Origin: Acidobacteriota bacterium
GTDB lineage: Bacteria > Acidobacteriota > Terriglobia > Terriglobales > Acidobacteriaceae
DNA: 64,000 nt
Assembly: GCA_025359885.1 (NCBI GenBank)
Contig: JANYDG010000062.1
Span: 29,107 to 93,106, forward strand
Direction of reading: 5' to 3'
The notes under the pieces were generated by a model. It was not told where the DNA came from, did no database searches, and was given only the letters and a program-made list of their open reading frames with translations. This document shows, piece after piece, positions 45,153 to 53,550 of this stretch. The translations under genes were made by a program, and so were the position numbers. Each line of letters begins with the position of its first letter. Position 1 is the stretch's first letter.

Positions 45153-47102
45153 ATGCGATTTACCGAAATTTACCGACGCGGATTACTGGCGGCCGCACTC
45201 ATTCCAGCTTCAATTGCGTTGGCCCAGACGTTGCCAGCCCAGACGATGCCAGCCCAGACGCCGCCAGCCCAGACGCCGCCCCAGGCCCCAGGCGCTTCGG
45301 GCGCAGTTTCAGGCATGAGCACCATGGGCGGCAACTCAACCGGCGTCGCCGCCAAGCCCGTCTACGACGATCAGCACCGGCCAATCACCGCCGGCGGTTT
45401 CGTCCCGACCGGTCCGGTGGTGTTCACTGATATTTCAAAGTCTTCGGGCATAGGCGCCTGGACCCACGTGATGGGAACGCCCGCGAAGAAATACATTCTC
45501 GACGCTGACGGGTCCGGCGTGGGCCTGATCGATTACGACAATGACGGCTGGCTCGACATCTACCTGGTCAACGGCTCGACCTTCGATGCCCTCGACGGCA
45601 AGCAAACACCACCCCACGCCGCGCTCTTTCACAACAACCACGACGGCACCTTTACCGATGTGGCGGCCAGGGCTGGCGTCACCAACGACCGCTGGGGCTT
45701 TGGCGTGGCAGTTGGGGACTTTGACAATGACGGCTGGCCTGACCTGGCCGTGACCAACTACGGCAAAAACCGCCTCTACCACAACAATCACGACGGCACC
45801 TTTACCGATGTTGCAGAAAAGGCAGGCATCACTCTCGGCAACTGGTCGGCAGGAGTAACCTGGGGCGACTATGACGGGGACGGCCTGCTCGACCTGTTTA
45901 TCTCGGGCTATATCCACTTTGACCGCAATCATCTGCCCGAAAGTGGCAACAAGGAAGTAGGCTACGCCACCTGCAAGTTCAGGGGCGTGGTCGGAATGTG
46001 CGGGCCGCGCGGACTGCAGGGTGAGCCGGACCACTTGTTTCATAACAATGGCGACGGCACGTTCAAAGACGTGAGCGCCAAGGCCGGCGTGAACGACCCG
46101 ACAAACGCCTATGGATTCACATCGATATTTGTTGACCTCAACGGGGATGGCAAACCAGATCTGCTGGTCGCAAACGACTCTGTCGCAAGCTATCTCTACA
46201 TCAACAAGGGCGATGGCACCTTCGAAGATGACAGCTACGTTTCAGGCTTTGCCGTCAACAAGGATGGACGCGAGATTGCGTCCATGGGCCTCGGCGTAGG
46301 CGACTATCAGAACAACGGACTGCTCGATATCATCGACAGCGATTTTTCTGATGACTACAAGGTGCTCTACCACAACGACGGAGACGCCAGCTTTACTGAC
46401 GTGAGTTACCGCGCGGGCATTGCCCAGGCCAGCATCCCCTTTCTGAGCTGGGGTGACGCATTCATTGACTACGACAACGACGGCCTCGAAGATATCTTTA
46501 TCGCCAACGGTCATGTTTATCCAGATGCGGATGAGCATGACTGGGGAACCACCTACGCCGAGCGGCCACTGCTGTTTCATAACCTCAATGGCGAAAAGTT
46601 CGAGCCTGTTCCACCCGTCATCGGCACCGGTCTGGCCGACGTAATTCCGGCGCGCGGCGCAGCTTTTGGCGACCTCTTCAACGACGGAAAAATCGACGTC
46701 GTCATCAATCCCATCGACGGGCCAGCGGTGCTGCTCAGAAATGTCAATCCAGATAAACACCACTGGGTTGAGTTGAAACTGGTAGGCGGGCCAAAGAGTC
46801 CGCGCGACGCCATATGCGCATCGGTCTATATGAAGGTCAATGGCAAGACCCACCGTGAAGACGTGATGAGCGGCGGCAGTTATATCTCGTCAAATGATCA
46901 ACGGCTGCACTTTGGCCTCGGCGATGCAACAGATCCAGGCACGGCTGAAATTCATTGGCCGTCAGGCTTCAGGCAAATGGTCAAGTTACCCGCCGTTGAC
47001 CGCATCTACACCATCACAGAAGGCGTCGGCATTACCGCTGCGCTCTGTGGTGGCCAGCCCTGCGCGGCCGCAGGCAATGCCGCCGCACCAGCGGGTCATT
47101 AG
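45153..47102 (+). CDS. Secreted CRTAC1-family protein, first of a tandem pair
   Basis: 649 aa: signal peptide (about 1-25, ending IALAQ), a Pro/Ala/Gln-rich repeated linker, then VCBS/FG-GAP repeats making a beta-propeller (DYDNDGWLDIYLVNG, FDNDGWPDLAVTNYGKNRLY, DYDGDGLLDLFISGYIHF, LNGDGKPDLLVANDS, DYDNDGLEDIFIANGHVY) with acidic Ca2+-binding loops, and a C-terminal ASPIC/UnbV domain (VYMKVNGKTHREDVMSGGSYISSNDQ, TAEIHWPSG). It is a surface or periplasmic protein of unknown ligand. The next gene starts directly after its TAG. Confidence 0.9.
   Translation: MRFTEIYRRGLLAAALIPASIALAQTLPAQTMPAQTPPAQTPPQAPGASGAVSGMSTMGGNSTGVAAKPVYDDQHRPITAGGFVPTGPVVFTDISKSSGIGAWTHVMGTPAKKYILDADGSGVGLIDYDNDGWLDIYLVNGSTFDALDGKQTPPHAALFHNNHDGTFTDVAARAGVTNDRWGFGVAVGDFDNDGWPDLAVTNYGKNRLYHNNHDGTFTDVAEKAGITLGNWSAGVTWGDYDGDGLLDLFISGYIHFDRNHLPESGNKEVGYATCKFRGVVGMCGPRGLQGEPDHLFHNNGDGTFKDVSAKAGVNDPTNAYGFTSIFVDLNGDGKPDLLVANDSVASYLYINKGDGTFEDDSYVSGFAVNKDGREIASMGLGVGDYQNNGLLDIIDSDFSDDYKVLYHNDGDASFTDVSYRAGIAQASIPFLSWGDAFIDYDNDGLEDIFIANGHVYPDADEHDWGTTYAERPLLFHNLNGEKFEPVPPVIGTGLADVIPARGAAFGDLFNDGKIDVVINPIDGPAVLLRNVNPDKHHWVELKLVGGPKSPRDAICASVYMKVNGKTHREDVMSGGSYISSNDQRLHFGLGDATDPGTAEIHWPSGFRQMVKLPAVDRIYTITEGVGITAALCGGQPCAAAGNAAAPAGH
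45221..45280. repeat. Four 15-nt repeats encoding PAQTx
   Basis: Near-identical 15-nt units around CCAGCCCAGACG give the linker TLPAQTMPAQTPPAQTPP right after the signal peptide of the first CRTAC1 protein. The unit keeps the reading frame, so copy number could vary without breaking the gene. Confidence 0.8.
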
Positions 47103-49022
47103 ATGCAGAGGCCAAAACCAGCCTGTATTGGCACAGGTCCATTCGTCCTGTTGGCCCTGCTATCTCTATTGGCATCTGCAGCCGGGGCACAGAATACGCC
47201 TCAGGCCAGCGGAAACGCCTCAGGCCCCCCGCATGCCGCCATCTATGACGCCCAGAAGCGGCCAATCACAGCCGGCGGATTTGTCGATACCGGCCCCGTC
47301 GTTTTCGAGGATGTTACCCAGGCCGCGGGACTCGCCGGGTGGCAGCATGTCATGGGCACCCCCCAGAAGAAATACATCCTCGAAACAGACGGCTCCGGCG
47401 TCGGGCTGATCGATTACGACAACGACGGCTGGCTGGATATCTATCTGGTCAACGGTTCGACTTACAAGGCGCTCGAAGGCCAAGAGCCTGCTCCACACTC
47501 CGCTCTGTTTCACAACAACCATGACGGCACCTTTACCGATGTTACCGCCAGGGCGGGCGTGGCCAACGACCGCTGGGGCTTTGGCGTCGCTATTGCTGAC
47601 TACGACAACGATGGCTGGCCCGATATCTTCGTCGCAAATTTCGGCAAAAACCGCCTCTATCACAACAACCACGACGGTACCTTCACCGACGTTGCAGAAA
47701 AGGCCGGAGTCACCCTCGGCAACTGGTCTGACGGAGCAACGTGGGGCGACTACGACGGCGATGGGCGTCTGGATTTATTCGTCTCCGGCTATCTGCACTA
47801 CGACGTAAAAAATCAGCCCCTCGCAGGCGACGGCCCCCAGGACAAAAACTCTGCGCCGCGGGCCTTTTGCCAGTTACGCGGCGCGCCCGTCATGTGCGGT
47901 CCGCGCGGCCTGCCCGGTGAGCCGGATCATCTCTTCCATAACAACGGCGACGGCACTTTTACCGACGTGAGCGTAAAGGCAGGTGTCTCTGACCCCGGCA
48001 ATTACTACGGCTTTACGACAGTGTTTGCCGATGTGAATAACGATGGCAAAGTGGATTTACTCGTCGCCAATGATTCTTCACCAAACTATCTCTATCTCAA
48101 CAAGGGCGACGGCACATTCGAAGATCAGAGTTATGTCTCAGGCTTTGCACTCAACAAGGATGGCCGCGAAATTGCCTCGATGGGGCTGGCCGTTGGCGAC
48201 ACGCGCAACAAAGGGTTTCTCGACCTCCTCGTGACTGACTTTTCCGACGATTACAAGGTGCTGTACCGCAACAACGGCGATTTGAATTTTTCAGACGTAA
48301 GCGACCAGGTGGGCATCGCCCAGATCCCGGTGCCGTTTCTCGGCTGGGGCGCAGGGCTGGTGGATTACGACAATGATGGCTGGAAAGATATCTTCATGGT
48401 CAACGGCCACGTCTATCCAGAGGTAGACCAGCATGACTGGGGCACCACATATGCCCAGCGGCCGCTGCTATTTCATAGCTTCAAAGGAGAGAAGTTTGAA
48501 TATGTGCCGCCAGTCAAAGGTTCCGGTCTGGCCGTCGTAACTCCAGGTCGTGGAGCAGCCTTCGGTGACCTGTTCAACGACGGAAAGATCGATGTCATCA
48601 TCAATCCCGTCGATGGCCCTCCGGTACTGCTGCGGAACGTAAGTCAGGACAAGCATCACTGGGTTGAACTGCGCCTCATCGGCGCGGCAAAGAGCCCACG
48701 CGATGCGGTCGGTGCCACGGTCTATCTCAACGCCAATGGAATGCGCCAGCGCGAAGATGTGCTGAGCGGGGGCAGCTTTATCTCAACCAACGATCCCCGC
48801 GCCCATTTTGGCCTTGGAGATACAAAGGATCCGGGGACGGCAGAGATTCACTGGCCTTCCGGGCTCAGAGAAACAGTGCGGCTCCCTGCCGTAGACCGCA
48901 TCTTCACCCTGACCGAGGGCAAAGGCATTACCGGGGCCCTCTGCGGAGCCAGGGCCTGCGCCCTGAAGTTCGTGTCCCGACGCCCGCGCCCTGAAGTTCC
49001 TGTCCCGACGCCCGCGCCCTGA
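47103..49022 (+). CDS. Secreted CRTAC1-family protein, second of the tandem pair
   Basis: A 639-aa paralogue of the previous gene with the same order: signal peptide (1-29, ending GAQN), VCBS/FG-GAP propeller repeats (DYDNDGWPDIFVANFGKNRLY, DYDGDGRLDLFVSGYLHYD, VNNDGKVDLLVANDSSPN) and ASPIC/UnbV (SGGSFISTNDPRAHFGLGD, TAEIHWPSGLRE). Many stretches are identical or nearly so to the first copy, pointing to tandem duplication. Its ATG follows the previous TAG without a gap, so it depends on coupled translation. The C-terminus runs into a 28-nt tandem repeat that supplies the stop. Confidence 0.9.
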   Translation: MQRPKPACIGTGPFVLLALLSLLASAAGAQNTPQASGNASGPPHAAIYDAQKRPITAGGFVDTGPVVFEDVTQAAGLAGWQHVMGTPQKKYILETDGSGVGLIDYDNDGWLDIYLVNGSTYKALEGQEPAPHSALFHNNHDGTFTDVTARAGVANDRWGFGVAIADYDNDGWPDIFVANFGKNRLYHNNHDGTFTDVAEKAGVTLGNWSDGATWGDYDGDGRLDLFVSGYLHYDVKNQPLAGDGPQDKNSAPRAFCQLRGAPVMCGPRGLPGEPDHLFHNNGDGTFTDVSVKAGVSDPGNYYGFTTVFADVNNDGKVDLLVANDSSPNYLYLNKGDGTFEDQSYVSGFALNKDGREIASMGLAVGDTRNKGFLDLLVTDFSDDYKVLYRNNGDLNFSDVSDQVGIAQIPVPFLGWGAGLVDYDNDGWKDIFMVNGHVYPEVDQHDWGTTYAQRPLLFHSFKGEKFEYVPPVKGSGLAVVTPGRGAAFGDLFNDGKIDVIINPVDGPPVLLRNVSQDKHHWVELRLIGAAKSPRDAVGATVYLNANGMRQREDVLSGGSFISTNDPRAHFGLGDTKDPGTAEIHWPSGLRETVRLPAVDRIFTLTEGKGITGALCGARACALKFVSRRPRPEVPVPTPAP

Positions 49023-49052
49023 AGTTCGTGTCCTGAAGCCCGCGCCCTGAAG
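48958..49052. repeat. 28-nt tandem repeat spanning the stop of the second CRTAC1 gene
   Basis: Three full copies of a 28-nt unit (GCGCCCTGAAGTTCSTGTCC...) at 48958-48985, 48986-49013 and 49014-49041, then an 11-nt partial copy. As 28 is not a multiple of three each copy is read in a different frame; the gene ends with TGA inside the third copy. Copy-number change would alter the C-terminus. Confidence 0.9.
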
Positions 49053-49103
49053 CAGGTGCCGCGCATCACAGCCGCCCCTCGGCCGCTGGCTTAAACTGAC
49101 ACT

Positions 49104-50555
49104 ATGCGAATCGCGATTATCGGTGGGGGCATCGCTGGCCTGGCGGCGGCATACGAGTTAGAAAAGTTGCGGCACTCAGCCACTCCAGTGGACTATGAAC
49201 TCTTTGAGGCGGGTCCGCGGCTGGGCGGGGTCATCGCGTCCATTGTCGCCGACGGAGCAGCCTCGGGAAAGACTGTTCTGGAACTCGGGCCAGACTCCTT
49301 CCTCACCGAGAAGCCTGCCGCAATTGAGCTTTGCCGGGAACTGGGCCTGGGCGATGACCTCGTCCGGTCCAATGATGCCGAACGAAAGACCTTCATTCTG
49401 GTAAAAAAGCGGCTCATCGCGCTGCCCGACGGGCTGATGTTTCTCGTCCCAACCAAGCTGCTTCCGACTGCCCTCACCGGCCTTTTCAGCTGGCCCACAA
49501 AGATTCGCATGGGCCTTGAACTACTCCATCCGCCTCGGCCCCATACCGGCGACGAATCAGTCGCTGCGCTGGTCAAGCGGCACTACGGACAAGAGGCCGT
49601 AGACCGGCTCGCCGACCCGCTCCTCTCAGGCATCTATGGCGGGGATTCTTCGCAACTGAGCGCGCAGACCGTGCTGCCCCGCCTCGTCGAAATGGAAGCA
49701 AAGTACGGTTCCCTGACCAGGGGAATGCTGGCCGGAATGCAGGCCGCAGCTGAGGCAAAGCATGCTGCCGTGGCCAGCGGAAAAGTAGCCGAGCCGCGGC
49801 CCTTGTTTACCACACTTCGCAACGGACTGCAGCAACTGGTCGATGCCGTGGTAGCGCGGCTTGAAGCTTCGCGGCTGCATCTGCAGAGCCCGATTGGCGG
49901 CCTGAGCCGTGTCGGCGCGCAGTGGGCGCTGGCTGGCGCAGAGGGTCTGTTTGATTCCGTCATTGTCGCTACCCCAGCCTGGGCTGCGGCCGAATTGCTC
50001 GGCGCCGTCGACAGCACACTTGCCGACGAACTCAGTGGCATTCCCTATAGCTCTTCGATTACCGTCAATCTGCTCTATGAGGGCGCTGAATTTGACGCGC
50101 TCCCGCCGGGGTTCGGTTTTCTGGTCCCGGTCGTCGAGGGTCGGGCCATGCTCGCATGCACCTTTCTCCATCGCAAGTTTCCTGGGCGCACGGCGGCTGG
50201 CAAAACCGTCCTGCGGGCGTTTCTCGGCGGCTCGCGTAATGCCGGGCTGCTCGCTGAGTCAGATGAATTCCTCACCCGCCTCGTCCGCAAAGAGCTATTC
50301 GAAATCCTTCAAATCTCCGTTGCCCCAGAGCGCGTCGAGATTACCCGCTGGCCCCGCGCCATGGCGCAATACGCCGTCGGTCACAAGCAGCGCCAGGCGC
50401 GCATTCAAGAGCGCTTGACCGGCCTCTCTGGGCTGCGCCTGGTTGGCAATGCATACGACGGCATCGGCATTTCAGATTGCATCCGGCTGGGCCGTGCGGC
50501 GGCACGCAGTCTCGTTAGCGCAACCACCCCCGTGCAAACCTCAGTTCTCACTTGA
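49104..50555 (+). CDS. hemY: Protoporphyrinogen oxidase, oxygen-dependent type
   Basis: Oxidises protoporphyrinogen IX to protoporphyrin IX in haem synthesis. The 483-aa protein begins with the FAD-binding Rossmann motif IAIIGGGIAGLAAAYELEK, followed by GPRLGGVIASI and LELGPDSFLTEKPAAIELCRELGL, then PLLSGIYGGDSSQLSAQTVLPRLVEME and, near the C-terminus, RWPRAMAQYAVGHKQR and LVGNAYDGIGISDCIRLG, all typical of HemY/PPOX. Other haem genes are not in the window. No strong ribosome-binding site is visible. Confidence 0.92.
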   Translation: MRIAIIGGGIAGLAAAYELEKLRHSATPVDYELFEAGPRLGGVIASIVADGAASGKTVLELGPDSFLTEKPAAIELCRELGLGDDLVRSNDAERKTFILVKKRLIALPDGLMFLVPTKLLPTALTGLFSWPTKIRMGLELLHPPRPHTGDESVAALVKRHYGQEAVDRLADPLLSGIYGGDSSQLSAQTVLPRLVEMEAKYGSLTRGMLAGMQAAAEAKHAAVASGKVAEPRPLFTTLRNGLQQLVDAVVARLEASRLHLQSPIGGLSRVGAQWALAGAEGLFDSVIVATPAWAAAELLGAVDSTLADELSGIPYSSSITVNLLYEGAEFDALPPGFGFLVPVVEGRAMLACTFLHRKFPGRTAAGKTVLRAFLGGSRNAGLLAESDEFLTRLVRKELFEILQISVAPERVEITRWPRAMAQYAVGHKQRQARIQERLTGLSGLRLVGNAYDGIGISDCIRLGRAAARSLVSATTPVQTSVLT

Positions 50556-50648
50556 CAGAATGCAGAGGCTCTATCAGAGTTATCCTAGTCTTTCACCGTG
50601 TCCTCCTTGCGGTGAAAATAACATTCCAAGTGCGAGTGGGTTTCAAAA

Positions 50649-51608
50649 ATGGTCAATAGAATTGCGCGCTTCCTGGGCGCTTCCTGTATCTCCATCGCGA
50701 TACTTCTTGCGGTCGGCTGCGGATCGACCATGGGTCCGAAGTTACCAAAAGAGCTGTCTGCGCCGTCACTGCTGATTTATAGCCAGTCTGACTTCAAAAG
50801 AGATGCTGACGCCTATCATGCGGCGATTCAGAGTAAAGATCTGGTGCAGGCACAGGCCCTGCGCAACCTGATAGCCTACCGCGTCATGGCCGACGTTGAG
50901 TCAGGATATGGGCAGTTTGAAATGCGGCTCACTTCGCAGCGCGCCACGTTTGAGACCGCCAGTGACGCCATTCAACTCGGCATCACGGCGGCCACCACCG
51001 TCGTTGGCGTGGGCGACGTCAAAGACATTCTGGCGGCTTCGCTTTCGGCGTTTCAGGGCACGCGGCTTTCCTACGACAAGAACTGGTACCGCGACAAGAC
51101 CACCGAAGCGCTGCTCTCGCAAATGCGCGCCACACGCAAAACCAAGCAGGCCCAGTTGATCCTGAGCCTCGGTACGCGGGATGTAGTCAGTTATCCGCTG
51201 GAGGCCGCGTGGATTGACCTGGTCGATTTCTACTACGCCGGCACCGTACCGTCGGCCCTCGTCGAGATTGCCAGTACGGCCGGTGCAGACGCTAAGGTGG
51301 GCGCTGCAAAGCTGGATGAAGCCATCGCACAGATGACTCCGGTGAAGCAATCCATCAGCAACCGCACCGCCTATGAGCGCCTCAAAGCTGCGCTTGCTGG
51401 TACTGATGACGCGAAGAAGGTCAGCGCAATCAAGGCGTTGCACAGCATCCTCATCGATACAGGGTATAGCCCGGATGCAAATGCAACCGGGGATGAGTTG
51501 CTCACGCTTTTCAAAAAGGCGCTGGCCGATACCGACCCTGATTTAGACACGAACCGTGAAAAGCTCAAGGCTCTGAGTGCCGCCGTTGCGGCCGCAAATG
51601 TGCAGTGA
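50649..51608 (+). CDS. Putative lipoprotein of unknown function
   Basis: A 319-aa protein with a lipoprotein-type signal (IAILLAVGC, Cys24) and an otherwise helical, Ala-rich mature part containing ITAATTVVGVGDVKDILAAS. I recognise no domain. It is followed 15 nt later by a small gene in the same direction; the two probably form an operon. The secreted part may be a surface or periplasmic structural protein. Confidence 0.7.
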   Translation: MVNRIARFLGASCISIAILLAVGCGSTMGPKLPKELSAPSLLIYSQSDFKRDADAYHAAIQSKDLVQAQALRNLIAYRVMADVESGYGQFEMRLTSQRATFETASDAIQLGITAATTVVGVGDVKDILAASLSAFQGTRLSYDKNWYRDKTTEALLSQMRATRKTKQAQLILSLGTRDVVSYPLEAAWIDLVDFYYAGTVPSALVEIASTAGADAKVGAAKLDEAIAQMTPVKQSISNRTAYERLKAALAGTDDAKKVSAIKALHSILIDTGYSPDANATGDELLTLFKKALADTDPDLDTNREKLKALSAAVAAANVQ

Positions 51609-51623
51609 AATGGAGGGCGCATC

Positions 51624-51917
51624 ATGACAGTAGGAATAGTTCCACAGCCGGGCGATTTGTCGATGGGCGACCTCGCTGACCGGCTCACCCAAAAAGAGCA
51701 GGACAACTTCACCCAACTGACCGCGCTATCGGCGGACCCAACCGCGGGAGTTCTGCGCAATCTCGCAACCTTCATTTTGACCGACAAGCAGTCGGGCCAG
51801 TTGGCCATCGTCGCCAGGGATGCCGCCTCGGCGGGAACGAAGCTGTTCTCGACGACCGCGTATATCCTTGGCGCACAAACGCAGGTGGATGTCTATCGTG
51901 GAATCCTCAACAGCTAA
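51624..51917 (+). CDS. Small protein of unknown function, partner of the lipoprotein
   Basis: 97 aa without signal peptide: GDLADRLTQKEQDNFTQLTALSADPT and ATFILTDKQSGQLAIVARDAASAG, mostly helical. GGAGGG precedes the ATG, and the gene lies 15 nt after the lipoprotein gene. No family recognised. Copy D of the dispersed element begins 2 nt after its stop. Confidence 0.65.
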   Translation: MTVGIVPQPGDLSMGDLADRLTQKEQDNFTQLTALSADPTAGVLRNLATFILTDKQSGQLAIVARDAASAGTKLFSTTAYILGAQTQVDVYRGILNS

Positions 51918-51918
51918 A

Positions 51919-52028
51919 GCATTTTCAGCAAGGGCGTAGACCTCAGCCACGAATGCTGTGTTGATCTTCCCCCTAGGAGAATCAACATTCCCCACCTTCA
52001 CAAAGTTAACCGTATTTCCAAAAAATGC
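51919..52028. repeat. Dispersed palindromic element, divergent copy D
   Basis: 110 bp with left end GCATTTTCAGCAA, a right end related to the others (GTATTTCC then AAAAAATGC) and a shorter central hairpin (GTTGAT ... ATCAAC, about 51960-51985). Overall length and layout match copies A-C but the interior differs. It starts 2 nt after a stop codon. Confidence 0.55.
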
Positions 52029-52081
52029 CCTGGCATCCACCCCTTGGCCTGATTTTCTACTCCGCCCCACGGCGCCGGTTC

Positions 52082-53308
52082 CTAAGCCCCCAGCGTGCCC
52101 AGCCACAGGCCGATCCCGTAGGTCACGATGCCTTCTACGGCGCCGACGGCCGTCATTTCAAAGCCGGAAGACCACCACGAGCGCACCGTAATCAGAGATT
52201 TTGCCGCTCCCACAGCAAAGTGGGCGATCAGCGAGATGACGGCAGCCGCGATAATCGCCGCAGTGCCGCTCATGAAAAAGAACGGAATAATGGGGATCGT
52301 TGCGCCGATCGCTGTCGAAAGTGCCCCCGAGGTCGCCGAGACCCACGGCACTTTCAGGCCTTCTTCGCTGGTGTCGAGCCTTTCTGAGGCGAGTGCCCGC
52401 AGCAGCATTTCGGGGTCGTTCGCGATATGTTCGACCACCCGCCCGGAGTCTTCCTCCGGGAGCCCCTTCACCTGGTAGTAGAGGCTCAGAAGTTCGCGTG
52501 CCTCAGAGGGGTTCATCTCGATCGCCTCGCGCTCCCGATGCAGCTCCGCTTCGTAGATTTCCCGCTCGCTCTTGGCCGCGAGGTACGCGCCTGAGCCCAT
52601 CGAAAGCGCCGAGGCAACCATGCCTGCAATACCTGCGATGAGCACGTATTTGCCGCTGCCGGCCGTAGCTCCTGAAACACCCGAGACGATCCCGAAAATC
52701 GCGCCAAGTCCATCGTTGACGCCGTAAATCGCGTCGCCAATCCACGCTCCGGCCTGCGGTTTGCCCTGGTCGCGCTTGGCCAGCAACTCTTCGAGCAGGC
52801 CCTTCGCATCGACAATCTGCTTCCCGCCTTGGATCACTGGCGTCCGCCCCCGCAGCAGAGAGCCGAGTTCGCGGTAGTGGTCCTTTTCGTCTTCAATCAC
52901 GTGGTTGAGAATTGCGATGGAGCCTTCGTCGCCCAGGTCCTTGAGCTGTGTCCCGTAGTTGGCAATGTGGCGGGATTCTTCAATCTCCAGCCGGCGCAGC
53001 GCCATCCTCGGGCCTCCGGCGCGGCTCGCCAGCGAATCGGCCTCGCCATGCACGCTGCCGGAGTAGGCGGGCTCCGGGCCGCCCAGGTCCTTGATGCGGC
53101 TCGCCCACAACGCAGCGTGATCCAGTTCCGCAGCCGCCAGGTGGCGCAGCACCTGCGCCCGCACCGCGTCGGTCTCGCGGTCAGCCAGGGCAAGGTAGGT
53201 GTAGTAGCCCTCCATCTCTGCATGCCAGTTGCCGGCCAGACAAGCCAGCACCTTCTTCATTCGGGCATTCTTGAACGGGGTAAACGAGGTACTTGAATTT
53301 GAGGGCAC
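52082..53308 (-). CDS. Ferritin-like / VIT1 fusion membrane protein (MbfA type)
   Basis: 408 aa. The N-terminal half (about 20-165) is a rubrerythrin/ferritin-like four-helix bundle with repeated metal-ligand motifs (EMEGYY, AAELDH, EIEESRH, VIEDEKDHY). The C-terminal half is a VIT1/CCC1 membrane domain of five helices (YGVNDGLGAIFGIVSGVSGA, ALSMGSGAYLAAKSEREIYEAELHRE, PFFFMSGTAAIIAAAVISL). Such fusions (MbfA) export iron or manganese and lower oxidative stress. Start is GTG at 53308 because AGGAGG lies 5 nt before it; a nearby ATG is out of frame. Confidence 0.9.
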   Translation of the reverse strand: MPSNSSTSFTPFKNARMKKVLACLAGNWHAEMEGYYTYLALADRETDAVRAQVLRHLAAAELDHAALWASRIKDLGGPEPAYSGSVHGEADSLASRAGGPRMALRRLEIEESRHIANYGTQLKDLGDEGSIAILNHVIEDEKDHYRELGSLLRGRTPVIQGGKQIVDAKGLLEELLAKRDQGKPQAGAWIGDAIYGVNDGLGAIFGIVSGVSGATAGSGKYVLIAGIAGMVASALSMGSGAYLAAKSEREIYEAELHREREAIEMNPSEARELLSLYYQVKGLPEEDSGRVVEHIANDPEMLLRALASERLDTSEEGLKVPWVSATSGALSTAIGATIPIIPFFFMSGTAAIIAAAVISLIAHFAVGAAKSLITVRSWWSSGFEMTAVGAVEGIVTYGIGLWLGTLGA

Positions 53309-53396
53309 GCATTCCTCCTGCGACTCCTTGAGAATAGCTGAAACTTCTCCGATTCAGAAGCGATCAGATTGCAGTCAAACGATTGAACACTTCCCC

Positions 53397-53415
53397 ATAC
53401 GGGGGCTTGCCGTAT
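53397..53415. promoter_or_regulatory. Inverted repeat upstream of the sugar transporter gene
   Basis: ATACGG-N7-CCGTAT, a perfect 6-bp inverted repeat in the region between the divergent ferritin-VIT1 and transporter genes. TATAGT overlaps its right arm and could be a -10 element of the transporter gene, in which case a regulator bound here would control transcription. No good -35 is apparent. Confidence 0.35.
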
Positions 53416-53550
53416 AGTGTTGTGTGCAACCGATTCACAGGCGTGGTGCGTGCGCAGATTCCGCAAAGGCGCCCGATGTCAGTCTTCAGAATTCCCAGAG
53501 GCCAGGTCTGCGGCCCAATATTTGCACCAGAAGCGGAGAAACAAAAGATC

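Noticed and set aside
48958..49052. CRISPR-like array
   Set aside because: The 28-nt copies are directly adjacent with no spacers, and no cas genes are nearby.
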